This document shows, piece by piece, positions 25,958-33,739 of a stretch of DNA of 64,000 nucleotides. A program made the position numbers and the translations under genes. The first letter of the stretch is position 1. Each line of letters begins with the position of its first letter. Under the pieces are notes generated by a model that was not told where the DNA came from, made no database searches, and saw nothing but the letters and a program-made list of their open reading frames with translations. Source of the stretch: JAAXHE01 sp964551635 (GTDB taxonomy: Bacteria > Latescibacterota > UBA2968 > GCA-2709665); assembly GCA_964551635.1 (NCBI GenBank), contig CAZKDZ010000211.1, positions 1 through 64,000 on the forward strand. Direction: 5' to 3'.

Positions 25958-26781
25958 GGATCGGGCGCACACGGAACGGCTGCGTGCGGCGGTTCTTCCG
26001 GGTCCTGGATTCCGCAGTTCCTTCGGCAGCATCGGCCTTGCCGGCGGTACTGGCGATTCTTCTGTTTCCCGGCGCCGCCGGAGGCGCCGGAAACGACGCG
26101 AGAATCTATAACGAGGCGAACACCCTTTACGGGCAGGGCGAATTCAAGAAGGCGGCGGGTCGGTACGAGGAAGTCGTCTCACGGGGCGTGCGGAACGGCT
26201 ACGTTTTCTTCAACCTTGGCAATGCCTATTTCAAGGCGGGAGAAACGGGGCGGGCCATTCTGGCCTATGAGCGGGCTCTCAGGTTGATGCCGGATGATGA
26301 GGATGTAATCGCGAATCTCAGGTTTGTGAACAGCGTGAAAGTGGACAGGAGTCCGGATGACAACGCCAATCTCGTTACCCGCGTCCTGTCGTCCGGATAC
26401 GGGCTGCTGAGCGCCGACGTGCTGGCCGTATCCGGAAGCGTCTGTCTGTTCCTGGCGGCGGCCGCCGGCGTGATCTGGCTTCTTGCTCCCTCCCGACGCT
26501 CGTTGTGTATCGGATTGCTGGCGCTGGCGGGCATGGGGTTGGGCGGTTCGGGCGCGCTGCTGACTTACCGGGTCTATAGCGAAAACGCCGTTTCGGAAGC
26601 GATCGTCATTACGGACGAGGTGACGGGACGCAGTGGTCCCGGGGACGATTATCTGCTTGTGTTTACGATCCACGAAGGTACGAAGGTAACGATCGAACGG
26701 GTCGAAGAACGCTGGGTTCTGGTCAGGTTGCCAAACGGCATTGGCGGGTGGTTGCCCGGGAATTCACTGGAAATAATCTGA
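25954..26781 (+). CDS. batE: BatE-like TPR/SH3 protein
   Basis: A 275-residue protein with an N-terminal membrane/signal segment, two TPR-like units (YGQGEFKKAAGRYEEVV and AYFKAGETGRAILAYERAL), two membrane helices (about 150-200) and a C-terminal bacterial SH3 domain (VTGRSGPGDDYLLVFTIHEG). This matches BatE. ATG 25954 overlaps the batD stop by 4 nt. It is the last gene of the MoxR-Bat block; no clear terminator follows. Confidence 0.85.
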   Translation: MRIGRTRNGCVRRFFRVLDSAVPSAASALPAVLAILLFPGAAGGAGNDARIYNEANTLYGQGEFKKAAGRYEEVVSRGVRNGYVFFNLGNAYFKAGETGRAILAYERALRLMPDDEDVIANLRFVNSVKVDRSPDDNANLVTRVLSSGYGLLSADVLAVSGSVCLFLAAAAGVIWLLAPSRRSLCIGLLALAGMGLGGSGALLTYRVYSENAVSEAIVITDEVTGRSGPGDDYLLVFTIHEGTKVTIERVEERWVLVRLPNGIGGWLPGNSLEII

Positions 26782-26897
26782 AACGTGGAATACGGGAATG
26801 CATACACGGGCGGCATGCGGGATTCCGATGGTTCCCGGCAGCGAAGACCGGTTTCCCCATGCGATTCGGCTGCTCACGCGGTCAGGGGGTTGGCGTG

Positions 26898-28241
26898 ATG
26901 TCGTTCAATGCCTGGTTTCGATGTTTTAGAGGTTGCAGCGGCCATTATCCCCTGACGCAGATCGTCTACGCGTGTCCGAAGTGCGGCGGTTTGCTCGAGG
27001 TGGGCCACGATATGGAAGCGCTTCGCGACCGATCACCGGCGGACTGGCGTCGCCTGTTCGATCGGAGGTATATGCGCACGGAATGGCCGTACGGCAGTTC
27101 AGTGTGGGGCAAGAAGGAATTGGTATGCCCCGTTGTGGACAACGACAACGTCGTGTCGATGTACGAAGGGGGCAGCAATCTGTTCTGGGCCGAGCGTCTC
27201 GGCCGGGAGATCGGAGTCGAAGACCTGTGGGTCAAGCAGTGTGGAAACAGCCACACCGGTTCGTTCAAGGATCTGGGCATGACGGTGCTGGTGTCGATGG
27301 TACGGCAGATGATCTCCGATGGGCAGCGCATCCCGGCCGCCGCGTGTGCCTCGACCGGAGATACCTCCGCGGCTCTTGCGGCCTATTGCGCTCACGCCGG
27401 TATCCAGGCGGTCGTGTTCCTGCCGCGGGACAAGGTTTCCACGGCCCAGCTGGTGCAGCCGATGGCCAACGGCGCCCTGGTATTGAGTCTGGATACGGAC
27501 TTCGACGGGTGCATGAAGCTGGTTCAGGATATTTGCCACAAGGAGAACATCTACCTCGCCAATTCGATGAACTCACTTCGTGTTGAGGGGCAAAAAACCG
27601 TAAGCGTGGAGTTGTTACAGCAGTTCGACTGGGAACTGCCGCAATGGATCGTGATCCCGGGGGGCAACCTGGGCAATGTCAGCGCCCTGGGAAAGGGCTT
27701 CAGCGAGTTGAAGGAAATCGGCCTTGTCGACCGCGTGCCGCGAATCGCGGTCGCTCAGAGCGCCCGGGCAAATCCGCTCTACCGGAGTTTTCTCAACGAT
27801 TTCGACGCATTTGAACCTCTCAAGGCGCAATCGACTCTGGCCAGCGCCATTCAGATCGGAGACCCGGTCAGTACCGAAAAAGCGATCATGACCCTGAAGA
27901 ACATCGGTGGCGTTGTGGAGCAGGCAACCGATCAGGAACTGGCGGATGCGGCGGCGAGGGCAGATCGAACCGGGCTGTTTTCGTGCCCGCATACCGGCGT
28001 GGCCTTTGCCGCGCTCTTCAAGCTGGTAGACCGAGGCGTCATCCGGAGAGATGAGCGGGTTGTCGTGATTTCCACTGCCCACGGATTGAAGTTCGCCGAT
28101 TTCAAGATCAGGTACCACCAGGCTGAACTTGGGGCATTCGACGTGGACCCGAACCATGCGAATCTGCCCTTGCAGTTGCCTGCGGAATACGGCCGGGTCC
28201 GGGATCAGATCTTTCGGACGCTCGATTTGAACGGTGGTTGA
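26898..28241 (+). CDS. thrC: threonine synthase
   Basis: A 447-residue PLP enzyme converting O-phosphohomoserine to threonine. The N-terminal zinc-ribbon-like segment has C-x3-C and CPKCGGLLEV; the PLP lysine lies in HTGSFKDLGMT; the phosphate-binding glycine loop is PGGNLGNVSALGKG. ATG 26898 is chosen for this start; earlier in-frame codons overlap batE. The 116-nt space upstream shows no clear regulatory element. It neighbours a SAM-II-controlled methionine-branch gene, so the two branches of homoserine metabolism are adjacent. Confidence 0.9.
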   Translation: MSFNAWFRCFRGCSGHYPLTQIVYACPKCGGLLEVGHDMEALRDRSPADWRRLFDRRYMRTEWPYGSSVWGKKELVCPVVDNDNVVSMYEGGSNLFWAERLGREIGVEDLWVKQCGNSHTGSFKDLGMTVLVSMVRQMISDGQRIPAAACASTGDTSAALAAYCAHAGIQAVVFLPRDKVSTAQLVQPMANGALVLSLDTDFDGCMKLVQDICHKENIYLANSMNSLRVEGQKTVSVELLQQFDWELPQWIVIPGGNLGNVSALGKGFSELKEIGLVDRVPRIAVAQSARANPLYRSFLNDFDAFEPLKAQSTLASAIQIGDPVSTEKAIMTLKNIGGVVEQATDQELADAAARADRTGLFSCPHTGVAFAALFKLVDRGVIRRDERVVVISTAHGLKFADFKIRYHQAELGAFDVDPNHANLPLQLPAEYGRVRDQIFRTLDLNGG

Positions 28242-28283
28242 CAGCGGCGGGGAATTTGGTTAAATTCATCGATCAGATTCGGT

Positions 28284-28336
28284 GTAGTGGTGATTTGAGG
28301 CATATTGCAGCCACTATAAAGAAATCGCTAAAAAGC
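28284..28336 (+). promoter_or_regulatory. SAM-II riboswitch
   Basis: The element has the SAM-II (SAM-alpha) H-type pseudoknot layout. P1 is TAGTGG (28285-28290) with CCACTA (28311-28316). The loop carries TGATTTG, and the pseudoknot pairs GATTT (28292-28296) with AAATC (28322-28326). The conserved TTGCAG before P1 3' and GCTAAAAAG after P2 are present. These are the bases that contact S-adenosylmethionine in the family. It lies about 90 nt before a cystathionine gamma-synthase-type gene, with a terminator in between. Confidence 0.88.
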
Positions 28337-28375
28337 TGATCGCCCATACGATAGCTGGTCGCGTATTCAGGTTCT

Positions 28376-28405
28376 CTGGGGCTTTTTGGCTTCAGGTTTT
28401 TTTTT
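28376..28405 (+). terminator. intrinsic terminator downstream of the SAM-II aptamer
   Basis: CTGGGGC (28376-28382) pairs with GCTTCAG (28389-28395), including two G-U pairs, and is followed by nine T residues (28397-28405). It lies between the aptamer and the ribosome site CCGGAGGA, so it is the likely expression platform for transcriptional control. Confidence 0.65.
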
Positions 28406-28424
28406 GTTGTTTCCGGAGGATGCA

Positions 28425-29618
28425 ATGGAAAAGAAGCCATCGACGGATGGCGTCTGCAATTCTACGAGTGCCGTCCACGCGGGCGAAAACGGCGGGCACT
28501 GGGGGCACTCCCTTACGGTTCCGATCGCGCAGACGTCGACCTACGTATTCGAGAACACCACAGCGGTGGACGATTTTGTGTCCGGGCGTTCGGCCCGGCT
28601 CGATTACGGGCGCTACGGAAACCCGACGCAACAGATCGCCGAACGAAAGCTGGCCGAACTGGAGGGTGCGGATTCGGCGCTGTTGTTTTCGTCCGGGATG
28701 AGCGCCGTAACAACGACCCTTCTGGGCATGCTGTCCTCGGGACATCACGCCGTGATTACCGACGACTGTTACCGGAAGACCGCGCAATTCTGCGAGCAGA
28801 TGCTGAAAAAGTTCGGCATCGATACCACCTTCGTGCCTGCAGGCGACTATGGAAGGCTGGAGTCGGCCATGCAGGAGAATACGAGAGTGGTGATTGCGGA
28901 GTCTCCGACCAACCCGCATCTGAATGTGATGGATCTTGAAAAAGTGGTCGCCATCGCCAAATCGAACCGTGCGAAAGTCGTTATTGACAGTACGTTTGCC
29001 ACACCGTTCAACCAGCGTCCCCTGGAGTTCGGCGTCGATCTCGTCATTCACAGCGCGACCAAGTATCTGGGTGGGCACAACGACCTGATCGCCGGCGCCG
29101 TTGCAGGACCCGAGCCGCTGGTGTCGGCCATAAAGGACTATCGCGGTATCCTGGGAGGCGTGATCGACCCGCATTGCGCGTATTTGCTGATCAGAGGCAT
29201 CAAGACATTCCCGCTCAGGATGGCGCGTCAGAACGAGACTGCGCTGGCGCTTGCCCGTTTTCTGGACGGGAAACCCGGGATTCGTCAGGTTTACTATCCC
29301 GGTCTCGAGAACCATCCGCACCACCGCGTCGCACGGGAGCAGATGAGCGGGTACGGCGGCGTGGTGAGTTTCGATCTCAACGCGGACCTGGCCGGAACCA
29401 TGGCGTTCCTCGATCGCCTGGAGATTCCATGTATTGGCGCAAGCCTGGGCGGGGTGGAGAGCATCGTCTCTCATCCGTCAACCATTTCCTATTACGAAAT
29501 GGAACGCGATGACCGGATCGCCATCGGGATCAGCGACGAGCTTGTACGCTATTCCGTCGGGGTCGAGGACGCGGAAGACCTGATCGGCGACGTGGAAAGG
29601 GCGCTCGAGGCGCTATAG
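28425..29618 (+). CDS. trans-sulfuration PLP enzyme (cystathionine gamma-synthase/lyase family)
   Basis: A 397-residue Cys/Met-metabolism PLP enzyme. The N-terminal segment SAVHAGENGGHWG, the phosphate-contact YGRYGNPTQQ, SSGMSAVTTTLLGML and the PLP lysine in HSATKYLGGHNDL are all present. The family includes cystathionine gamma-synthase, gamma- and beta-lyases and O-acetylhomoserine sulfhydrylase, which sequence alone separates poorly. SAM-II control upstream argues for methionine synthesis (MetB-like). ATG 28425 follows CCGGAGGA. Confidence 0.9.
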   Translation: MEKKPSTDGVCNSTSAVHAGENGGHWGHSLTVPIAQTSTYVFENTTAVDDFVSGRSARLDYGRYGNPTQQIAERKLAELEGADSALLFSSGMSAVTTTLLGMLSSGHHAVITDDCYRKTAQFCEQMLKKFGIDTTFVPAGDYGRLESAMQENTRVVIAESPTNPHLNVMDLEKVVAIAKSNRAKVVIDSTFATPFNQRPLEFGVDLVIHSATKYLGGHNDLIAGAVAGPEPLVSAIKDYRGILGGVIDPHCAYLLIRGIKTFPLRMARQNETALALARFLDGKPGIRQVYYPGLENHPHHRVAREQMSGYGGVVSFDLNADLAGTMAFLDRLEIPCIGASLGGVESIVSHPSTISYYEMERDDRIAIGISDELVRYSVGVEDAEDLIGDVERALEAL

Positions 29619-29620
29619 AG

Positions 29621-30448
29621 TTGGAAGCTGTAATTCTAAAACAGCTTCCAGGGAGGTTTGGGGACGCGATTCGCTTCGCGTCGCGGCGTATGTTCGGACC
29701 GTTTCTTGCATTCGCGCTGCGTGCGCCATTACAGGATGAGCGCTGGCGGCAAAAGGTACTGGTGGGCGGCTTGCTGTCCCTGCTGCCGAATCTGGCGCTG
29801 CTGCTCGGCGTCTTTATGGTAATGGGAAGAGTTTCCGGAATGCTCGCGCCGGTCGCGGTGGTTTTCTTCGTGTTGCCCACAGTCGTTACCTGGGGATACG
29901 TCTATCGTGTCTTCGTCGACGCGTTAAACGGTCAGGAATTCCGCCGCCTGCCGGAGTGGAACGACTGGCTGCGGTACGCTGCCGTGGGGGCCCGGCTTGG
30001 CGTAATCTACCTGGGATATCTGTTTCTGGTCGGTCTTGGCGCGCTTGCCGCGATGGCTGTCTTCGGCCTGTTTCCTCCCGGTGAGGATCAAACCCGGCTG
30101 AGCGCGGTGACGTTGCTGGCGATCGGCGCCGCGATGATGCTATACGGGCTGTTGCCCATCGTATTCGCGCGGTTTGCGGCAGAGCGCAAGATCTGGGCTT
30201 CGTTCGATCCCGGCGCGATCGTGTCGGACATGGGGCGGGCGGTTCGCGGGGGGAGATACACGCAGGCGTGTCTCGGGTTCTATCTCTGCTTCGGTTTGCT
30301 GCTCCTCCTGAATCTGATATTGGGCGCGGTACCGCCGGTGGCCATGTTCGTCGGCTCCATTGGCTCGTTTTATTTGATGGTGGTGTTTGCCTGGGTATTT
30401 GGATGGCTGATCGGCATCCGGAGTGCGGATGCCCCTGGCGCCGGATGA
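29621..30448 (+). CDS. DUF4013 multi-pass membrane protein
   Basis: A membrane protein of 275 residues from a TTG start, or 252 from ATG 29690. About six hydrophobic helices, with the DUF4013-type segment RRLPEWNDWLRYAAVGARL after the second pair. The function is unknown for the family. The start is uncertain: the TTG lies on a palindrome and has no clear ribosome site, while the AGGGAGG at 29650-29656 has no standard in-frame start at good spacing. It ends 2 nt before the convergent isomerase/epimerase gene. Confidence 0.7.
   Translation: MEAVILKQLPGRFGDAIRFASRRMFGPFLAFALRAPLQDERWRQKVLVGGLLSLLPNLALLLGVFMVMGRVSGMLAPVAVVFFVLPTVVTWGYVYRVFVDALNGQEFRRLPEWNDWLRYAAVGARLGVIYLGYLFLVGLGALAAMAVFGLFPPGEDQTRLSAVTLLAIGAAMMLYGLLPIVFARFAAERKIWASFDPGAIVSDMGRAVRGGRYTQACLGFYLCFGLLLLLNLILGAVPPVAMFVGSIGSFYLMVVFAWVFGWLIGIRSADAPGAG
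29623..29649 (+). repeat. perfect palindrome at a gene start
   Basis: GGAAGCTGT (29623-29631) and ACAGCTTCC (29641-29649) form a 9-bp perfect inverted repeat with a 9-nt A/T-rich loop, followed by AGGGAGG. No T-tract follows, so it is not a normal terminator. It lies 5 nt after the trans-sulfuration gene and inside the first codons of the DUF4013 gene if the TTG start is used. A related imperfect copy precedes moxR. Confidence 0.6.
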
Positions 30449-30450
30449 GA

Positions 30451-31365
30451 TCAAACCTGAGCCCAGGCCGCATCGAGTACCCTTTTTGCGTTGGCGATTA
30501 CGATTTCGGGCGATTCACCTTCCATTGGAGAAACTTCGAAGCTCAGAATCGGGCGCTTGTCCGGATCCAGGAATCCGACGTCGAGCAGTTCGCTTAGGAA
30601 TTCTACGGCTTCCGGTACGTCGTTCTCACCGTCTTCGCAGCCGAATCGAGGATGATTGTCGCCGTAGGCGGGGTGATCCGGGTTTCGCATCACGCAGTTG
30701 CCGATATGGGCGTGTACCAGATGGTCACGGGCAATTCTCACCGCATATTCCGAGCTTTCCCCCTGCAGGGGGAAATGACTCAGATCCAGCATCAATCCGA
30801 AGTTGGAATACTCCCGCCTGACCCTCGAAGACACCTCAACCGCCAGCGCGTTCGGACCTACGAGACAATTCTTGCCAAAGGGAAGCCGGTCGAACGTTTC
30901 CAGTACCACGTTCATGTTCCTGCCTGCCGCGTCATCGCAAAGGCGGCAAAGTGAGTCAACCAGCAGGTCCACGCCCCCCTCGCGGGCGCCGGGACCGGGG
31001 TCCGTGCCCGAAAGCAGCGCGATCCCCGGGGCCCCGAGCGCTTCGGCCTGCTCGATCCCGGCCTTGACCGCGTCTACGGCGCCGAGCCTGTGGTCCTTGT
31101 CGCTGGCGTTGATATCCAACTTGCCGCCCAGAAGGATGGGTTGGGCGCCGAAGGCCACGTCCATATGGGCGGCCGCGAGCAGTTCGGCGGCATTGGCGCG
31201 CACTTCTCCGTCCTTCATGTGCGTGACTTCCACAGCCTGGAAATAGGGGTCCAGCGCGATTCTCTCAAGCGTTTCAAGAATCGGTCCTTCACCCCCGATG
31301 CAGGATTTGTAGGCCATAAAGTGCACGATGCCGATTCGAGCGTAGTTCTGAATGGGTTCGGTCAC
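30451..31365 (-). CDS. sugar phosphate isomerase/epimerase-like TIM-barrel protein
   Basis: A 304-residue protein of the xylose-isomerase-like TIM-barrel superfamily. Barrel strands include RIGIVHFMAY, NVVLETFDRL, FGLMLDLSHFP and DHLVHAHIGNCV; E, D and H residues at the strand ends (ETF, DLSH, HAHIG) would bind the divalent metal. The GTG start (31365) follows AAAGGAG at about 8 nt; an upstream in-frame ATG would add an unlikely extension of 66 residues. The substrate is unknown. It runs opposite to its neighbours and is convergent with the DUF4013 gene. Confidence 0.8.
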   Translation of the reverse strand: MTEPIQNYARIGIVHFMAYKSCIGGEGPILETLERIALDPYFQAVEVTHMKDGEVRANAAELLAAAHMDVAFGAQPILLGGKLDINASDKDHRLGAVDAVKAGIEQAEALGAPGIALLSGTDPGPGAREGGVDLLVDSLCRLCDDAAGRNMNVVLETFDRLPFGKNCLVGPNALAVEVSSRVRREYSNFGLMLDLSHFPLQGESSEYAVRIARDHLVHAHIGNCVMRNPDHPAYGDNHPRFGCEDGENDVPEAVEFLSELLDVGFLDPDKRPILSFEVSPMEGESPEIVIANAKRVLDAAWAQV

Positions 31366-31578
31366 AACCGGGACTCCTTTCTCTCCTGCCGCAAGTGGGT
31401 TCCGAATCGCGAGGTTGGCGATTCGGGAAACGGGATTGGATCGCAACTTTCTTTCAGTCGACACACGCGGGAAATGTGTCCGCTGGAGTTGTCCGAAGCC
31501 CGCGGACGCCGACCGAACGGAGGTGCCAAAATACGCATTCGTTCCGGTGATGTCAATCGGCAATTCGCACTTTTACGC

Positions 31579-31607
31579 TTGACTTTCCAGGCGTCCACGT
31601 GTATTAT
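31579..31607 (+). promoter_or_regulatory. sigma70-type promoter for tRNA-Tyr
   Basis: TTGACT (31579-31584), 17-nt spacer, TATTAT (31602-31607), ending 25 nt before the tRNA-Tyr 5' end. A strong near-consensus pair. Confidence 0.75.
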
Positions 31608-31631
31608 TTCCGCCCTGATTTCGTCGTGAGT

Positions 31632-31717
31632 GGGGAGGTACCCAAGCGGTCAACGGGGGCAGACTGTAAATCTGTTGGCTGACGCCTTCGGTGGTTCGAA
31701 TCCGCCCCTCCCCACCA
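31632..31717 (+). tRNA. tRNA-Tyr (GTA)
   Basis: An 86-nt class II tRNA with a long variable arm. Acceptor GGGGAGG pairs with CCTCCCC, the anticodon GTA is at 31666-31668, the T-loop is TTCGAAT, and the CCA end is encoded. Confidence 0.95.
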
Positions 31718-31726
31718 AGCTCTCAG

Positions 31727-31754
31727 CCCCTCCACACACAACTGGAGGGGTTTT
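31727..31754 (+). terminator. intrinsic terminator after tRNA-Tyr
   Basis: CCCCTCCA (31727-31734) pairs perfectly with TGGAGGGG (31743-31750), followed by TTTTG. It isolates tRNA-Tyr from the next tRNA transcript. Confidence 0.8.
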
Positions 31755-31787
31755 GTCGTGTGCGCCTGTTTTTTCAGATAAAAACGC

Positions 31788-31814
31788 TTGACATCCGGAC
31801 CCCTATAGTATAAC
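31788..31814 (+). promoter_or_regulatory. promoter for the tRNA-Gly/secE transcript
   Basis: A perfect TTGACA (31788-31793) and TATAAC (31809-31814) with a slightly short 15-nt spacer, located 73 nt before tRNA-Gly. It probably drives tRNA-Gly and perhaps the genes beyond. Confidence 0.65.
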
Positions 31815-31887
31815 TTCTTAAGTCTGGAAACTTTCAGGGACGGGCCTTTGTGTGTACTCTTCTCAACGGGGTCGTTTCCTGTGAATC

Positions 31888-31964
31888 GCGGGAATAGCTC
31901 AGTTGGCTAGAGCGTCAGCCTTCCAAGCTGAATGTCGCGGGTTCGAGTCCCGTTTCCCGCTCCA
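31888..31964 (+). tRNA. tRNA-Gly (TCC)
   Basis: A 77-nt tRNA. Acceptor GCGGGAA pairs with TTCCCGC, anticodon TCC at 31922-31924 in loop CTTCCAA, T-loop TTCGAGT, encoded CCA. Confidence 0.95.
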
Positions 31965-31973
31965 AAAACCCGC

Positions 31974-31996
31974 GGGCTGCGTTATCAGCCCTTTTT
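31974..31996 (+). terminator. weak terminator-like hairpin between tRNAs
   Basis: GGGCT (31974-31978) pairs with AGCCC (31987-31991), followed by TTTTT. The stem is only 5 bp, so it may attenuate rather than stop transcription into tRNA-Thr. Confidence 0.4.
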
Positions 31997-32018
31997 CTGT
32001 CGTCCAGACAGGGTCATG

Positions 32019-32094
32019 GCCCATGTAGCTCAGTCGGTAGAGCACCTCCTTGGTAAGGAGGAGGTCACCGGTTCAAGTCCGGTCGTGGGCTCCA
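32019..32094 (+). tRNA. tRNA-Thr (GGT)
   Basis: A 76-nt tRNA. Acceptor GCCCATG pairs with CGTGGGC (one T-G pair), anticodon GGT at 32052-32054, T-loop TTCAAGT, encoded CCA. Confidence 0.95.
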
Positions 32095-32116
32095 GAATTA
32101 CCTCCTGGCACCAACA

Positions 32117-32269
32117 ATGCCCAGAGATCTGATTACATTGGCCTGCGCCGACTGCGCGCGCCGGAACTATACGACGAACAAGAATCGGCGTTTGCACCCG
32201 GATCGCGTCGAGTTCAAGAAATATTGCAGGTTCTGTCGTAAGCATACCCGGCACCGGGAGACTCGCTGA
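32117..32269 (+). CDS. rpmG: 50S ribosomal protein L33
   Basis: A 50-residue protein starting MPRDLITLACADCARRNYTT and containing ADCARRNYTT and YCRFCRKHTRHRE. Two CxxC pairs make it the zinc-binding (C+) form of L33, a small 50S subunit protein near the E site. It sits between tRNA-Thr and tRNA-Trp, the usual rpmG position before secE. The ribosome site is poorly defined. In many bacteria tuf lies just upstream, but not here. Confidence 0.93.
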   Translation: MPRDLITLACADCARRNYTTNKNRRLHPDRVEFKKYCRFCRKHTRHRETR

Positions 32270-32298
32270 GTTTCAGGGTTCGCTGCTAATTTGGGGTT

Positions 32299-32374
32299 AG
32301 GGCAGTAGCTCAATTGGTAGAGCACCGGTCTCCAAAACCGGCGGTTGCGGGTTCGATTCCTGCCTGCCCTGCCA
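32299..32374 (+). tRNA. tRNA-Trp (CCA)
   Basis: A 76-nt tRNA. Acceptor AGGGCAG pairs with CTGCCCT, anticodon CCA at 32332-32334 in loop CTCCAAA, T-loop TTCGATT, discriminator G, encoded CCA. Confidence 0.95.
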
Positions 32375-32536
32375 TTTTCCTCCGAAACAGCCACCTGGCC
32401 CGCACCCGAGTTCCGCAAGCACCTACAGGTCCCGGGTTTCTTTTGCCAATCCCCATCAAGCCGCGACGACTCGGCTCCCTGTTGCTCATTCCCGGGTTGT
32501 TACAGGTGTTGGGGCGTTTCCCTGGCGGTATACCCG

Positions 32537-32722
32537 ATGTTCGCGAAAGTGGCGCAATTCATTAAAGACGTGCAGCTTGAAATGGGCAAGGTCACCTGGC
32601 CGACCCGGGACGAGCTGATCGCTTCCACAACGATTGTGCTGGTGGTTTCGCTGGCCCTCTCCGTGTTTATCTTTGCCGTAGATTTCGTGCTTTCGCTGGT
32701 TCGCAGGTTTGGAATGAGTTGA
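32537..32722 (+). CDS. secE: preprotein translocase subunit SecE
   Basis: A 61-residue SecE of the short, single-helix form: an amphipathic N-terminal segment with the signature EMGKVTWPTRDEL, then one membrane helix (about 30-55). It clamps SecY in the translocon. ATG 32537 gives the family-typical length; the open frame extends further upstream through the tRNA region without coding character. nusG follows 34 nt later. Confidence 0.93.
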   Translation: MFAKVAQFIKDVQLEMGKVTWPTRDELIASTTIVLVVSLALSVFIFAVDFVLSLVRRFGMS

Positions 32723-32756
32723 CGGCTCCAGGTTAACCAACAGTGAGTGATGCCCC

Positions 32757-33296
32757 ATGGCAATGCGCTGGTATGTCGTACATACCTATTCGGGACACGA
32801 AAACAAGGTGCGTTCCTATCTCGAAAGCGCCAAGGAAGGCACCGAGGTTGCGGAAAGGATCAACCGGGTCGTGGTTCCCACCGAAGAGGTCGTGGAAATG
32901 AAGGACGGGAGGAAGACGACCTCCTTCAGGAAGTTTCTGCCCAGCTACATTCTGGTCGAAATGGAAATGGACAAGGAGACGATGCACTTCGTCACCAATG
33001 TGCCGGGCGTTACAAGCTTTGTCGGGCCGGGCAAGCGTCCCCAGCCGCTGCACGAAAGGGAAGTGGAACACGTGCTGGGACACGTGGACCGGCGTCAGGA
33101 ACAGGACGATCAGGAAATACCTTATCAGGTCGGAGATCGGGTCAAAGTTATCGACGGTCCGTTCAGCGAGTTTATCGGCATGGTCGACGTCGTGAATCCG
33201 GAGAAGAGAAAGATCAAGGTGATGGTGAGCATTTTCGGCAGAAACACACCTGTGGAACTGGATGTCCTGCAGGTTGAAGAGGCCGTGGAAGGGTAA
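32757..33296 (+). CDS. nusG: transcription termination/antitermination protein NusG
   Basis: A 179-residue NusG. The NGN domain begins RWYVVHTYSGHENKV and contains the FLPSYILVEME strand; the C-terminal KOW domain has GDRVKVIDGPFSEFIG. It binds the RNA polymerase clamp and couples it to ribosome or Rho. Placement between secE and rplK is the standard order. Confidence 0.97.
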   Translation: MAMRWYVVHTYSGHENKVRSYLESAKEGTEVAERINRVVVPTEEVVEMKDGRKTTSFRKFLPSYILVEMEMDKETMHFVTNVPGVTSFVGPGKRPQPLHEREVEHVLGHVDRRQEQDDQEIPYQVGDRVKVIDGPFSEFIGMVDVVNPEKRKIKVMVSIFGRNTPVELDVLQVEEAVEG

Positions 33297-33300
33297 CGCG

Positions 33301-33726
33301 ATGGCAAAGAAAATAATGACGACCATTAAACTTCAGATTCCGGCGGGACAGGCGTCTCCCACGCCCCCGGTCGGGCCGGCGCTCGGGCAGCACGGGGTCA
33401 ACATCATGGAGTTCTGCCAGGCGTTTAACGCGCAGACCCAGGACAAGCAGGGATTGATCGTGCCCGCGGTCATCACCGTGTTTGCGGATCGCAGTTTCTC
33501 CTTCATCACGAAAAGCCCGCCCGCCGCGGTTTTGTTGAAGAGGGCAGCGGGTCTGGAAAAGGGATCGCCAGAGTCCAATCGAACCAAAGTCGGCAGTGTC
33601 AGGCGGGATCAGGTTCGGGAAATTGCCGAAATGAAGATGGAAGACCTGAATGCCGGCAGTCTGGAAACCGCCGTACGTATGATTGAAGGAACGGCGCGAA
33701 GCGCCGGGATAACGGTCGAAGATTAG
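33301..33726 (+). CDS. rplK: 50S ribosomal protein L11
   Basis: A 141-residue L11. The N-terminal domain has LQIPAGQASPTPPVGPALGQ, the conserved thiopeptide-contact region; the C-terminal domain binds 23S rRNA of the GTPase-associated centre. ATG 33301 follows GGAAGGG and lies 4 nt after nusG. Confidence 0.97.
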   Translation: MAKKIMTTIKLQIPAGQASPTPPVGPALGQHGVNIMEFCQAFNAQTQDKQGLIVPAVITVFADRSFSFITKSPPAAVLLKRAAGLEKGSPESNRTKVGSVRRDQVREIAEMKMEDLNAGSLETAVRMIEGTARSAGITVED

Positions 33727-33739
33727 GAGGTACATCCAT

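Noticed and set aside
26782..26897. Threonine attenuator or riboswitch before thrC
   Set aside because: No run of Thr/Ile codons, no terminator hairpin and no known aptamer motif is visible.
29623..29649. Palindrome considered as an intrinsic terminator
   Set aside because: No T-tract follows on either strand; the downstream bases are AGGGAGG.
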